From Macrosoma leucophasiata (taxonomy: Eukaryota; Arthropoda; Insecta; Lepidoptera; Hedylidae): a DNA stretch of 64,000 nt. How positions within the stretch are numbered: position 1 is the first letter of the stretch; every line of letters starts with the position of its first letter. This document shows positions 1 to 9,897 of this stretch, piece after piece. The notes under the pieces are model-generated. The model made no database searches and was not told the DNA's origin. It saw nothing but the letters and a program-made list of their open reading frames with translations. The DNA lies in the NCBI GenBank assembly GCA_036365455.1, contig JAWQUS010000003.1:4360001-4424000 (forward strand). Reading direction: 5' to 3'. The translations under genes and the position numbers were made by a program.

Positions 1-56
1 ATTTGATTGGAATTTTAGCCATAGTGACGTCCTACCGTCCACTAGTGGAGAATTCT

Positions 57-340
57 TTTACTGGTGGTAGAGCTCCAGTGACGGAGCTCGCGGGCGTAGG
101 CACCACCGCATCACTTAATATACTTGCCGCTTAGTGGTAGTGTTCAACAATATCGTGTCAGATGGTAATGTAAGGCCCTGTAATTTCCGGCACAGAGGCA
201 TAACACCTTAGGCCTCAGGAGTGGTAACGCTACTGCATTTTTACCTTGGTCTTTGTGTGGGTATATATTGGCTGCGGTCATCACTTAACATCAATGTGAA
301 CTGCATGCTTGTTTGCCACTTCCATTACATAATAAAAATT
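57..340 (+). repeat. Rep-A copy (nearly full length)
   Basis: Rep-A is the commonest family in the window. A full copy begins TTTTACTGGTGGTAGAGC, holds a short GAGCTCC/GGAGCTC stem, then motifs such as TTAGGCCTCAGGAGTGG, and ends with CATTACAT and an A-rich tract. This copy has all landmarks in order. The A-rich 3' end suggests a SINE-like, RNA-mediated element, but no tRNA, 7SL or 5S head is recognisable and clear target-site duplications were not found. The class is therefore left open. Confidence 0.85.
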
Positions 341-1089
341 ACGCTACGACCGAAAGGCACAAATAATTTGAAAACGTTTCAAAGACGTGAAGGAAAATTC
401 AAGGCCGACGAAAAAACAGGCACAGCTAGAAATTAAAAACAAACAAAGCTGTGAATAAAGGCTTGTACACCGTAAAATCACATTTGAGACTCAGGCACCC
501 CTGGCATTATGATAATAAAATTATAATATGATTTAAATCTAGATTTATTACAAAGTTTCAATTGTATAATATTTAGGAGCGAGGTTGCGCGTTAATTAGG
601 GTTTTTATTATAATTTTCATCATTAGCAACATTGTGGTTGATGCTTTGGTATAATGCGTATGTAAATATGAGACGTATTCTCACACCTATTGTTGATATA
701 AACATATATTTAGGTCCCTAGATATATCTTTGTAAAGACTTACTACTGGTTGGAAGATTGGGATGTAGGACGTAGATATTTAATCAATGGGGATATTGAA
801 TAGGTATAAATTATTGATGTAGGTGGTTTTAATTGTCGTCGTTTATTACTATTTATTTATTCAAGTATATATTTGCTTATATATTCATACTACTGTATTT
901 ATTCAATCTTATTTATTTATGTGTATATTTTATTCCTATGTATGAACTATGTTTATATTTATATAAATATGTGTGTGTGTATATCTTTATGTAATTTGTC
1001 TGTAAGCTCTCATTAAGTAATTTGTTTATTTTTTTTTCTTTTTTTGTTTTCCTATGATTTCTGTTTCTCTATGGTTTTTTATTTTTATT
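341..1089. other. AT-rich stretch without a gene
   Basis: Strongly AT-rich sequence with T-runs and TTTA-like tracts, mostly in 840-1085. No coding region or recognisable repeat core is seen. Part of 840-1089 may be the upstream untranslated part of the non-LTR 3' end that follows. Confidence 0.5.
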
Positions 1090-1222
1090 ATTTTTTTATA
1101 TTGCACCCCCACAATATGGATCCACTACCACTAGGTCGACTGGTAGAGAATGCCTTATGGCATTAAGTCCGCCTAATGTACCTAAATGTGCATTAAAGTT
1201 TAAATAAATAAATAAATAAAAT
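1090..1222 (+). mobile_element. 3' end of a non-LTR retrotransposon, (TAAA)n tail
   Basis: The segment contains AGAATGCCTTATGGCATT followed by AAGTCCGCC, then TTAAAGTTTAAATAAATAAA. That arrangement is the typical 3' untranslated end of Jockey/CR1-type non-LTR elements of Lepidoptera (family knowledge). No reverse transcriptase is attached, so it is a 5'-truncated remnant. Confidence 0.65.
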
Positions 1223-1269
1223 AAAGTCATTTTTTTATCATATCTTAAGAAAATGATTACTGATGATGT

Positions 1270-1725
1270 ACTTTTTACTTTTTACCGCATTACCTAATAT
1301 ACTTGCCGCTAAATGAACATAAACATCTGCAGATTTTCCTTAGTCCTGATTTCTGGCCCGAAGGTGTAGTTTTCAGACGATTTTGGGAGGCGAAACGTAC
1401 GCCCCATGTGAAGTGATGTGGTTAGTTTTAAGATAAATAATAGTATTGTATTAGTGTATTGTATGTTATGGGCCCTGGTTGCCTGAAATAAATGGTGAAA
1501 TAAATAAATAAATGATAGTGTTCAGCACTATCGTGTTCTCAGGTGGTAATGTACGACAGGTGGTAATTAATTTCTGGCACAGAGGCATAACACCTTAGGC
1601 CTCAGGTTTGGCAACGCATCAGCATTTTAACCTCTGGTTATTGTGTAAGTGTCTATAGGCTGCAGTCATCACTTAACATCAATGTGAACTGTATGCTTGT
1701 TTGCCACTTTTATAACATAAAAAAA
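1270..1725 (+). repeat. Rep-A copy split by a nested retroelement
   Basis: The left part (to about 1315) has the ACCGCATTACCTAATATACTTGCCGC motif region. The right part resumes at about 1515 with AGTGTTCAGCACTATCG and runs to the A-rich tail near 1722. The first 50-60 bp of the family consensus are missing. The two halves are separated by the insertion at 1316-1514. Confidence 0.75.
1316..1514 (+). mobile_element. Nested non-LTR 3' fragment with TAAATG duplication
   Basis: About 195 bp ending in GGTTGCCTGAAATAAATGG and a TAAA-type tail sits inside a Rep-A copy. The hexamer TAAATG lies at 1310-1315 and again at 1509-1514, which fits a target-site duplication. The tail type fits a Jockey/CR1-like element, later than the host Rep-A insertion. 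Confidence 0.65.
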
Positions 1726-2097
1726 ATTGAATGGGATATACTCGTAAGAATACAAAAATTATGTAAATTGGAACTTTTGAAAATACTGATTTTAATTTCA
1801 GTTAAGATACACTTTTTGGTATCCGTATTCTGCTTAAAAATCTATAAATATCAATGCAAAGTACTGTATCCAACAACATATATTACACATCGACCTTAGG
1901 AAGGAGATCGGCTTATTTCGGATCTGTAGAACATCGTCTCTTTCGCACCTTACCTATGTGGCATTTGTCGACCAGTCTAATAGTGTGTAAACACACTATG
2001 CCGAAGCTACGCGACGGAAGTTCGGGGGCTGATTTACGTCCCGACGTATTCGGCTGATATGAGAAGAAGAAGAAAAATTTTTTTTTCATGGCACCCA

Positions 2098-2640
2098 CAC
2101 AACACCCAATAAATAATAACGAAAGTTAAAAACAAGTAAAACATTTGTTACATATTTGGTTGTGGGAAGCCAAGAAAAACGGAACCCACCTCAGCTGATT
2201 GCTGCAGAGTGACTGCAACGCTGATATTCTGGTGGGTCCTAGTGGCATCACGAACTTCAAGCTGCCAGGCAATACCTATACCTCATTAAAAAAATAGACT
2301 ACATATATATTATTCATATTTATTTTAGTAAACTAACATCAATACGTATATATACTACACTACGATAATAAAATAATAAATAAATGTTTTTCATTAGTTG
2401 AATTACATATGTACCTAAAATAATAATAAGTTAAAAAGTGAAATACATATCGTATAAAGCATAGAAATAAAATTACGTAAATAGCTACAATAGTGAAATT
2501 TTAAAAGAATACATAAATACTCAAACCAACAGATAAATAAAATAAAATATTATAATATTAATAAAACAATTAAAATGAGAAAAAAAAGAGACATTACTTA
2601 AACTTGATCCGGTCGCAAAAAATGGAATGCAGCTACCACC
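2098..2640. other. AT-rich interior without a gene
   Basis: A GC-richer patch at 2160-2280 is followed by a long AT-rich run. No reading frame or recognised repeat is seen. Confidence 0.4.
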
Positions 2641-2954
2641 ATATACCTACCACCATATGACGCACTATAAGTGCCGAACTAACGCGGAAGAACTTCAGTT
2701 CAATATGTCGGCATAGTGTGTGGATTCCGTAATCGAACCGAACTTCGGTCGTACTCCCGACCGAAGTTAAAAGGCTATTACACGACACGGTATTCAGGGT
2801 CCGGCAGAAAGGGTAGGTGTGGCCTCACGCCGGGTTGCCTCTTATTACACTATCCGGTCGCAGTACAAATACACAGGCCGCTCCGGTCACCCTAATTACG
2901 GCCCTAACTCCCTTAATGTTACTCAAGGTAGTGTACCTTGATCCTTACTATCGT

Positions 2955-3400
2955 CAGAGAATATGTAATAATACTACGTATAGAATGGACACTTCGACGT
3001 CCGCCCGATTTCCCCGCATCACCAAACCAAATCCCCTCTTATGGGCGACGGTTGGTATTTTCTACGTGCTACGCACACAGGTGCACGTGTAAATACACGT
3101 CATTGATTGATGTCTTTGTAATATAGACCAAATTGAGCGTTTGTATGCAATTTTGACGGAGTGTCCGCGATGTGCTATCGTACTCTGAATACCGTGCCGT
3201 GTACTAAGTCCATTATGCTGTACCAGAGAAGGTGTAATAATACTAAGACTACCGCCAAAATTGCATATAAACGTTTAATTTGGTCTTATATTACCCTGAG
3301 AAAAATGTTTGAAAAAATAATTCAGAATAATTTTAAAAATAAAATAAGTTTCATATGATGTATTTACCATAAGAAAACATTGTGGAGAAAGTAAATAAAT
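2955..3400 (+). repeat. Repeat segment shared with 16265-16500
   Basis: A segment containing GAATGGACACTTCGACGTCC and, further on, GTCCGCGATGTG is found inverted at 16265-16500. Part of it (about 3140-3250) also recurs in direct orientation at 4005-4125. It is therefore a dispersed repeat rather than unique sequence. The translated frames are short and not conserved. Confidence 0.55.
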
Positions 3401-3404
3401 TCTT

Positions 3405-3990
3405 ATTATTATTATGTCTCTCGTCAGCACGGGGTCCAATTTGATCTACTTTGTAATGGGTTATATTCGGCGGGACCTCTCTCTGACTGCATCAATAGTT
3501 AATACAGGCACAGACAGACCCCGCAGAATATAATGGGACTATTGTAATGATAAGTGATTCGCCAAACTTTGGGCTATGTGGGTGAACTGGGGGGACTAGC
3601 TGGCTGGGCCTATGGAGTGAGATCCGGCACCTGCCTTTATTCAACTGGGGGTGTCGAGAGGTGTGGCCCCGGTTTCACCATCACGAGCGAGTAATCTCGA
3701 GCTCGGAGCGGGCTTCCCCGCTATTATGCCTTTAGACACTTCCACCCCCGAGTGTATGGCTCTTGCAGAAATTTAGACAACAGCCTATTATCTAAATTTC
3801 TGCAAATGCCATACCTCTAGCGCCCCACTCGGACCGGCCAATGAAGGCAAGCCAGAGGTGAGAGACCTGATGCTCTGTCCGGCCGTACCTCTGTGTGGCG
3901 GACGAGGCGGAGCCCAGTTCTCTCGGAGGAACTCGAGATGATGGTAGGGGGTGGTGTCGCTACTCACCAACAGCTCGCCACAAGCTGCTC
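3405..3990. repeat. GC-richer segment of unclear origin inside the composite
   Basis: This block is clearly GC-richer than its surroundings. It contains a 15-bp hairpin (TTGCAGAAATTTAGA and its complement, about 3765-3806). It looks like a fragment of a larger retroelement, but I see no reverse transcriptase or endonuclease motif. Insertion between the two direct copies at 3140-3250 and 4005-4125 is a plausible history. Confidence 0.3.
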
Positions 3991-4004
3991 TACACAAATA
4001 TAGA

Positions 4005-4125
4005 CGTGTTTGTATGCAATTTTGGCGTAGTGTCCGCGATGTGCTATCGTACCCTGAATACCATGCCGTGTAATAAGTTCATTACGCTGTACCAAGAAGG
4101 TGTAATAATAATAAGACTATAGCGC
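4005..4125 (+). repeat. Second direct copy of the 3140-3250 segment
   Basis: It shares GTGTCCGCGATGTGCTATCG with the first copy and stays alignable for about 120 bp with scattered substitutions. The two copies bracket the GC-rich block. Confidence 0.6.
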
Positions 4126-4280
4126 AGCGTAATTTCGACATAGTGTGTGTGTCTGTAATTCAAATAGCATTGCAGGCGTAATAGTGCCGAACTTCCGTCG
4201 CGTACCTGCGGCATAGTGTGTTTACACGCTTAAATAGCCGATTGTCCCTTCCGTAGGTCTGATGTGCAATATCTGTATAT

Positions 4281-4715
4281 ATTTACTGGTGGTAGAGCTC
4301 CAGTGACGGAGCTCACGGGCGTAGGCACCACCGCATTACCTAATATACTTGCCGCTAAATGGTAGTGTTCAGCACTATCGTGTTCCGGTTAGGTGGTAAT
4401 GTACGGCCCTGTAATTCCCGGAACAGAGGCATAACACCTTAAGCCTCAGGAGTGGTAACGCATCTCCATTTTGACCTCTGGTTTATCTGTGGGTGTCTAT
4501 AGGCTGCAGTCATCACTTAGTGCGAGATTCACAGACCGCACTACGACTTTACTTTGAGCAAAGTATGCTTAGAACTGTCAGAAATGTATGGATTTTGACA
4601 GTTCGAAGCGTACTTTGCTCGAAAGTAAAGTCGTAGTGCGGTCTGTGAATCTCGCCCTTAACATCAATGTGAGCTGCATGCTTGTTTGCCACTTTCATAA
4701 CATATAAAAAAAAAT
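4281..4715 (+). repeat. Rep-A copy interrupted by a MITE
   Basis: A full-length Rep-A copy with start, GAGCTCC stem, middle motifs and A-rich end. It is split at its CATCACTTAACATC motif by the 138-bp element at 4520-4657. Removing that element restores the consensus. Confidence 0.9.
4520..4657. mobile_element. 138-bp MITE, PIF/Harbinger-like, TTA target duplication
   Basis: The two halves are nearly complete inverted repeats; the ends read GTGCGAGATTCACAGACC and, on the other strand, GGGCGAGATTCACAGACC. TTA occurs at 4517-4519 and 4658-4660, and the host Rep-A consensus has a single TTA there. A 3-bp TTA/TAA duplication is the hallmark of PIF/Harbinger elements (established knowledge). The element is too short to encode a transposase. 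Confidence 0.85.
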
Positions 4716-5382
4716 TGCTGAGTCTACAGTACACAGCAAGATCTCTATTGTGCACGTGTAAGTTCAACTCGCTCTGATTTTATAAACCGTTTAGCTTCTC
4801 AGCAAAACATTGCCAGACAGGAACGTTTAACAGGATTGTTTCGCTTCATATATAATAAGCTTACTGTACAGTTCCTTACTCATCTACTGTTTATAAATTT
4901 CTGAGAATTGATTCTTTGTTCTTTGAAGTAGGTAAGTGAGAATCATCAAAGGTATTTACGTTGTTTGATAATATTTCAGGTAAATATATATAAATTTGTC
5001 TCACGTTGATGGCTTATTTGATAAACACATATAATATAATACGACTTAGGTGACAATTCATCCGCAAATGTAACTTATCCGCGGATGAAATGTCACTTGT
5101 TAAAAACAGTAGTGGTCGACTCATCCGAAGTTTTGTTGTTATTCGGAGCAGTCGCCACCTAGGCAAATGACTAGTGGTCATTTCATCCAAAATTGAGCAA
5201 CACACACCTTTAGAAAGAATCAACACCTTTAGAAAGAATCATGGCACGTTTTACAGGTACATTGATTTGTTTAGAAAAAATTGAATTAGGTACCTACAAC
5301 GTAAAACAGCTTTAAAATATTATCTAGGGAACCTAAAGAATAATAAATAATAATAAACATTATAAATTACCTTTACTACTAC
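4716..5382. other. No gene; short 19-bp tandem duplication
   Basis: No coding region is recognised. CACCTTTAGAAAGAAT is repeated in tandem at about 5204-5239. Several ATCCG-containing words recur in 5050-5190 without a clear period. Confidence 0.4.
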
Positions 5383-5695
5383 TGCCTCAGGAGCGTAGTG
5401 GTAGCAGGCCACTACTATTACGCTGGAGGTCCTGGGTTCGATTCCCGGGTCGGGGACTATCAGAGATAACGGTTTAAAATCCTTTATCTCTGCTTCTATT
5501 GGGATTTTTCCATTTTCTGGAAGTTTCCCAGTACCCCGGAGTTTGGTAATGTGCCCGGAGATGGCAACAGGTTCGCCACCTGTTACATGGGCCAAAACGT
5601 AACCGGCGAGTCGTGGGTGTTTGCATGTATGATTGAATGCATGCATTTACCTCTGCCTACCCCTTCGGGGATTACAGGCGTGAAGTTACGTTAAA
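5383..5695 (+). mobile_element. SINE-2, tRNA-headed, nearly full length
   Basis: The head (TGCCTCAGGAGCGTAGTGG onward) has a tRNA-like A box and a B box GGTTCGATTCCC near 5435. A shared body follows (CCCAGTACCCC, CACCTGTTACATGGGCC) and an end with TTACAGGCGTGAAGTTACG. Other copies are at 6706-6974 and 7264-7588, with fragments at 17724, 33020 and 34785. RNA polymerase III box spacing and copy number support a tRNA-derived SINE. Confidence 0.8.
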
Positions 5696-5777
5696 ATACC
5701 TTTAAAAAATGTAGCAAGACATTCCAAAAGAAACCACAACTTCAGATATTACGGCAAGCTAAAGTGATCAGTCATTA

Positions 5778-5988
5778 GATAAATAAATAAAATAAGCTTA
5801 CACTCACAGCCCAAACTACCTAGATATAAACTTGTGTCATGGGTGCCGTTGTACATACACAACACAAACTTAACACCGAGACCAGAAACCAATGTCTGCA
5901 GGCCATAAAAACATTTGTCCCGCGATGCGGGGATCGAACCCGCGACCCTTCGAACCAAGAGGTTGTCGCTGGACTAATCGGGTCGTCG
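5778..5988 (-). mobile_element. SINE-1, tRNA-headed, ATTT-type tail
   Basis: On the minus strand it begins with a tRNA-like head (GACCCG-type start, B box GGTTCGATCCCC). A body containing CACCCATGACACAAG follows, and it ends in a TTTA/ATTT simple-repeat tail. Related copies are at 18404, 29590, 46161 and 49187. Confidence 0.8.
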
Positions 5989-6136
5989 AATAAATATAAT
6001 TCATCAGACAGGTCCTAATATGGAAATCTTACTCCCAAACTACCAGTGAGAATTTTCTATTGTGGAAAATTACTAACCACTCGGATATCAAATCTAGAGC
6101 CAAAAAGTTTTAGGAAACTCAAAATTAGAATTTTAG

Positions 6137-6405
6137 GTAATCTAGATATAAATAAATATCAATTGCTGTTCGTTAGTCTCGCTAAAACTCGAGAACGGCT
6201 GGACCGATTGGGCTAATTTTGGTATTGAATGATTTTTGGAAGTCCATGGAAGCTTTTAAAAGATAAGAAAATATGAAGTAATTGAAGGGAAATTATAGTA
6301 AAAACCACAATTTCATTGTCCCATACAAATAGTCCGTACCTATCAAACCTTTGACACATTATTTCATTCTGAGGCAATGCGAAGTTTGCCGGGTCAGCTC
6401 GTATT
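6137..6405 (+). mobile_element. Non-autonomous Helitron-like element, family H2
   Basis: It starts near ATCAATTGCTGTTCGTTAG, contains CTAAAACTCGAGAACGGC, and ends GCCGGGTCAGCTCG. The ends of better copies read GGTCAGCTAGT, fitting a CTAG|T Helitron terminus. Other copies are at 23957-24213 (+), 28868-29125 (-) and 56330-56575 (+). The 5' terminus is not sharply defined. Confidence 0.6.
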
Positions 6406-6705
6406 GGATATTATCTGACACCTTTAAAACTTGCTCACAAAAGTGCAATCAGATTAGTAATATTTTGTCTATTTCATCAAATATTTGTTAATCCTGCACT
6501 AGTTTTAACTCGTACACTGACCGCGTACTGACCTATATTTAAACTCTGTAACTAATAGCATAATGAAATTAATCGGCGGTATTCAAGCGATGCACCTAAT
6601 TTGACCGCAGCTCCGAAATGAAATATTTGTGCCTTTAATTGGCGGTTAGTGTAAATTTTTACTGAACGTTTTATTTGTTTTACATGGAAATATGATCTGC
6701 GAAAA
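6406..6705. other. No gene seen
   Basis: Moderately AT-rich sequence with no long open frame, no repeat core shared with the rest of the window and no RNA structure that I recognise. Confidence 0.4.
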
Positions 6706-6974
6706 TGCCTCCGTAGCTTAGTGGTAGCAGGCCACTGTTACTACGCTGGGGTCCTGGGTTCGATTCCTGGGTCGGGAATATTAACGGTGTAAAATCATTT
6801 ATCTCGGGTTCTATTGGGAATTTTCCATGTTCTGGAAATTTCCCAGTAGGTACCTCGAAGTTTGGTGCCCGGAGATGTCAATAGGCTCGACACCTGTTAC
6901 ATGGGCCAAAACGTAACCGCGGGTGTTTGCACGTTAATTGAATGCATGCATTTACCTCTGCCTACCCTGCCTGC
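6706..6974 (+). mobile_element. SINE-2 copy, 3' truncated
   Basis: The tRNA-like head (GCCTCCGTAGCTTAGTGG, B box GGTTCGATTCC) and body match the copy at 5383. The final TTACAGGCGTGAAG part is absent because a Rep-A sequence begins directly at about 6977. Confidence 0.8.
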
Positions 6975-6976
6975 CT

Positions 6977-7185
6977 CTGTGTTCAGCACTATCGTGTTCC
7001 GGTCAGGTAGTAATGTATGGCCCCGTAATTTCCGGCACACAGGCATAACACACCTTAGGCCTCAGGAGTGTTAACGCATCCGCATTTTGACCTTGGTCTT
7101 TCTGTGGATGTCTATAGGCTGCAGTCATCACTTAACATCAATGTGAACTGCACGCTTCTTTGCCACTTCCATTACATAAAAAAAT
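6977..7185 (+). repeat. Rep-A copy, 5' truncated
   Basis: It starts at TGTTCAGCACTATCGTGTTCC, about 90 bp into the family, and continues to the CATTACAT A-rich end. It abuts the SINE-2 copy without spacer. Confidence 0.85.
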
Positions 7186-7263
7186 ACTTTTGACCTTATT
7201 TAACTCATATGAGTAATAATGTTTTTGAAAACAATTAGCGTAACAGATTGGTACGTGACTGAT

Positions 7264-7588
7264 GATTTTCTAGAAGAAACGTAACTTCACGCCTGTAATC
7301 CCCGAAGGGGTAGGCAGAGGTAAATGCATGCATTCAAGCATACATGCAAACACCCACGATTCGCCGGTTACGTTTTGGCCCATGTAACAGGTGGCGAGCC
7401 TGTTGACATCTCCGGGCACATTACCAAACTTCGAGGTACTGGGAAATTTCCAGAAAATGGAAAAATCCCAATAGAACCAGAGATAAAGGACTTTTGACCA
7501 TTATCTCTGATAACCCCCTACCCGGGAATCGAACCCAGGACCTCAGCGTAGTAGTAGTGGCCTGCTACCACTAGGCTACCGAGGCAGA
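7264..7588 (-). mobile_element. SINE-2, full length, minus strand
   Basis: It reads on the minus strand from a tRNA-like head near 7588 through B box GGTTCGATTCCC to the CTTCACGCC end at 7264. It is inverted relative to the copies at 5383 and 6706, so the three lie within 2.2 kb. Confidence 0.85.
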
Positions 7589-7653
7589 ATAATTTTCTAG
7601 AAGAATTATGTATTAAAGCATTTGGTAATTATTCAGACTATTCTTATAAACAA

Positions 7654-7842
7654 CTAGTGGTCCGCCCCGGCTTCGCCCGCGCTGCTCCGCTCCTATTAGT
7701 CATAGCGTGATGATATAGCCTATAGCCTTCCTCGATAAATAAGCTATCTAATACTGAAAGAACTTTTCAAATCGGACCAGTAGTTCCTGAGATTAGCGCG
7801 TTCAAACAAACAAACTCTGCAGCTTTATAATATTAGTATAGA
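7654..7842 (-). mobile_element. Non-autonomous Helitron, 189 bp, exact termini
   Basis: On the minus strand the element begins TCTATACTAATATTATAAAG and ends GGGCGGACCACTAG. It is flanked by A on the 5' side and T on the 3' side. TC at the start, CTAG at the end and insertion between A and T are the defining features of Helitrons. It has no room for Rep/helicase. Confidence 0.85.
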
Positions 7843-8515
7843 TATAAATTAACTAACAATGAAACTGATGTTTATAACAATAATATGATAACTAAACACC
7901 ACATTCACACCATGGGGAATAGATTCACACATAACAAAATCGACAACAATCAATTCAATAGTTTAATTAACAAAATTATTGTGCAAACGAACAATATTGA
8001 ATCAACATCGTCATAAACTATCCATCCAAACAAAATTATAATAGAATATACATCAAATAAACATCACTTTAGCAAGATATTATAATGCGTATTAAATGCT
8101 TGTTTATATTAACAAAATTGTGATTTGGTTCACGTTTTAGCCTTAACAATAACATGTTTAATCTATACAATAACGTAATAACTTACGTGTAATTTTAAAA
8201 TTAATGTATACAAAATGTAAACTTTAAAGAAATGTTGAATATGATTCAAGTAGAAGTGAGATAAAGTGTATCTATATACAAATGCACAGCTGTGTTCAAT
8301 GATTTAAGAATCGTTAATAATACTGCAGGATACATTTACAAAGGCAAGAAAATATTCTTAATATTTACAATATTAAAATGAATAACTCATTAATTTTAAA
8401 AAAAGCTGTAAAGTGTCGTTAATTAATTAACACTTCAACCGTTCAAAGTCGATGTATTAAATGTAAAATAACAGCAATTGAACACGTAGGAGATTTTTGT
8501 TGTTATAGTAGGGGA
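7843..8515. other. AT-rich, no gene
   Basis: Very AT-rich with many short AACA/ATAA words and no open frame of note. No repeat core shared with the window is evident. Confidence 0.4.
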
Positions 8516-8613
8516 TCCGAATCTAGGTCGACCTTCACTTATCTGTTTACCGAATGAAACATTATTTTTATCAAATTTCATAACTAAAACAAACACGTCT
8601 TGCGTGTATTGGT

Positions 8614-8906
8614 CATAGAGCAACACGGGCCACCGGCCGCGGCGAACTGGAGGGGAGTAGCCATAGCGTTTATTTCCGATGCAAAACAGTCTGTCATTTT
8701 GTGCGGGGGGAAATGCGTGCGACACACTCGCACACTACCAAATCGTTTATTACTACGAAACTCACAATTTGACTTAAACAAAATACTGAAACAACTTCAC
8801 GCACACATTTAAATATATAGGCGACAGGTATAGGCCCATTTGGGATTGTACTTTGACAGAGGGGAAAGCCTGCATTATGGCTACTCCCCTCCAGTGCTGC
8901 TCTATG
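8614..8906. mobile_element. M3 MITE, 9-bp target duplication TGTATTGGT
   Basis: It starts CATAGAGCAACACGGGCC and ends GCTGCTCTATG, with related inverted ends (CTGGAGGGGAGTAGCCAT on each strand). TGTATTGGT lies immediately before (8605-8613) and after (8907-8915). A copy at 63622-63946 has an 8-bp duplication. An 8-9 bp duplication suggests a hAT or Mutator-like superfamily. It sits inside an inverted-repeat arm of M4. Confidence 0.85.
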
Positions 8907-9173
8907 TGTATTGGTTATCAAAATATGTTCATAGCTATCAATAATTAGCACAATATATATTTTTAACAAGTTTCACTCAGTTGCTTACCAATCAATTAAA
9001 TGGAAACTAAAAGTTTTAAACGTATAGAATAGGTCCCTGATGTATTGCCTACGCATTTACGTTCATGGCTACCAGGCAAGCAGTTGCAAAAAATACTTAT
9101 GAAAAAATAGGTAACTGCACCAATCTGTATACCAATAAACCACATAGACCTATTTTATATGTTTAAATTTTTA

Positions 9174-9315
9174 CCCCCTTATTCATAAACGTACATTACG
9201 TTTTAGCTACAGAATTCTTTGTCTTTGTCTGTTGCATTGTCAAATGTGCAGGATAGAGAAAGACAAAGGAGAATTTAGCAACGCTTTAGCTAAAATACGT
9301 TTATGAATAAGGGGG
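9174..9315. mobile_element. M2 MITE, 142 bp, TTA target duplication
   Basis: The terminal inverted repeats are CCCCCTTATTCATAAACG at both ends (inverted). TTA at 9171-9173 and 9316-9318 is the target duplication. This fits a PIF/Harbinger-type MITE. A second copy in the opposite orientation is at 48337-48482. It is nested in M4. Confidence 0.9.
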
Positions 9316-9817
9316 TTAGTTTCAAACACATTTTATTGGTTTACAAATGGGTGAAACTTGAAAAAATATATTTTTTTAATTCTATGATCATATATTGATA
9401 GGCAATACATGCAAGACGTGTTTGTTTATGTATGAAATTAGATAAAAGCAATGTTTCATTCGGTAAACAGATAAGTGAACGTCGACCTAGGTTCGGATCA
9501 TAGACTAAAATATATTTACAGTATGTCTTTCATTTTCAACAAGCGTGAATAAAATTTAATATTGTCGAAAGTAAGCTGTGATAAATAAGGGCGTTTATTA
9601 TAAGTCCAAGCATGTATGTATCACCGTTATGTAGCTTCACTGAAATTGCACGAACGAAGGCGTATATTGTTATGAACTCATATTTTTAATTAAATTTTAC
9701 ATGAAGTTCATTTTTATTGGCAATACCACTTAACTTTTTACAACCCTATACCCTAGGTGTAAGCTCCACGTACAGTATTCTATTTATTGTATGTTTGTTT
9801 TGTTATAATAATAATAG

Positions 9818-9897
9818 TATAATAATGGCAACCCTTGATACGTCCCACTGCTGGGTACGAGTCTCTCCCCTTTTTGGGAGGAGGCCTGGAGCTAACT
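9818..9897 (-). repeat. Rep-D fragment
   Basis: It contains AATAATGGCAACCC and ACTGCTGGGTACGAGTCTCT, the AAT-tailed end of the family best seen at 35878-36248. Only about 80 bp remain. Confidence 0.65.

Larger units (their letters stand above)
1864..4275. mobile_element. Composite inverted-repeat DNA element, family M5, TA-flanked
   Basis: The left end (1864-2030) and right end (about 4186-4275) are inverted relatives of each other. They share an ACACACTATGCCG core followed by CGCGACGGAAGTTCGG, and the outer part resembles the ends of the 260-bp element at 47631-47890. TA dinucleotides lie at 1862-1863 and 4276-4277, as expected for Tc1/mariner-type insertion. The interior holds unrelated repeats and no intact transposase frame. 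It may be one long non-autonomous element with insertions, or two solo ends that bracket foreign DNA. Confidence 0.45.
8516..9500. mobile_element. M4: long terminal-inverted-repeat element with two nested insertions
   Basis: The outer arms, from about 8516 and back from about 9500, read GATCCGAATCTAGGTCGACC and, inverted, GATCCGAACCTAGGTCGACG. They stay alignable through TTATCTGTTTACCGAATGAA and CAAACACGTCTTGC. When the insertions at 8614-8906 and 9174-9315 are removed, the inverted repeats extend further inward to sequence around ACAAGTTTCACTC. The original element was roughly 540 bp. No transposase frame is present and the target duplication is unclear. Confidence 0.7.
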
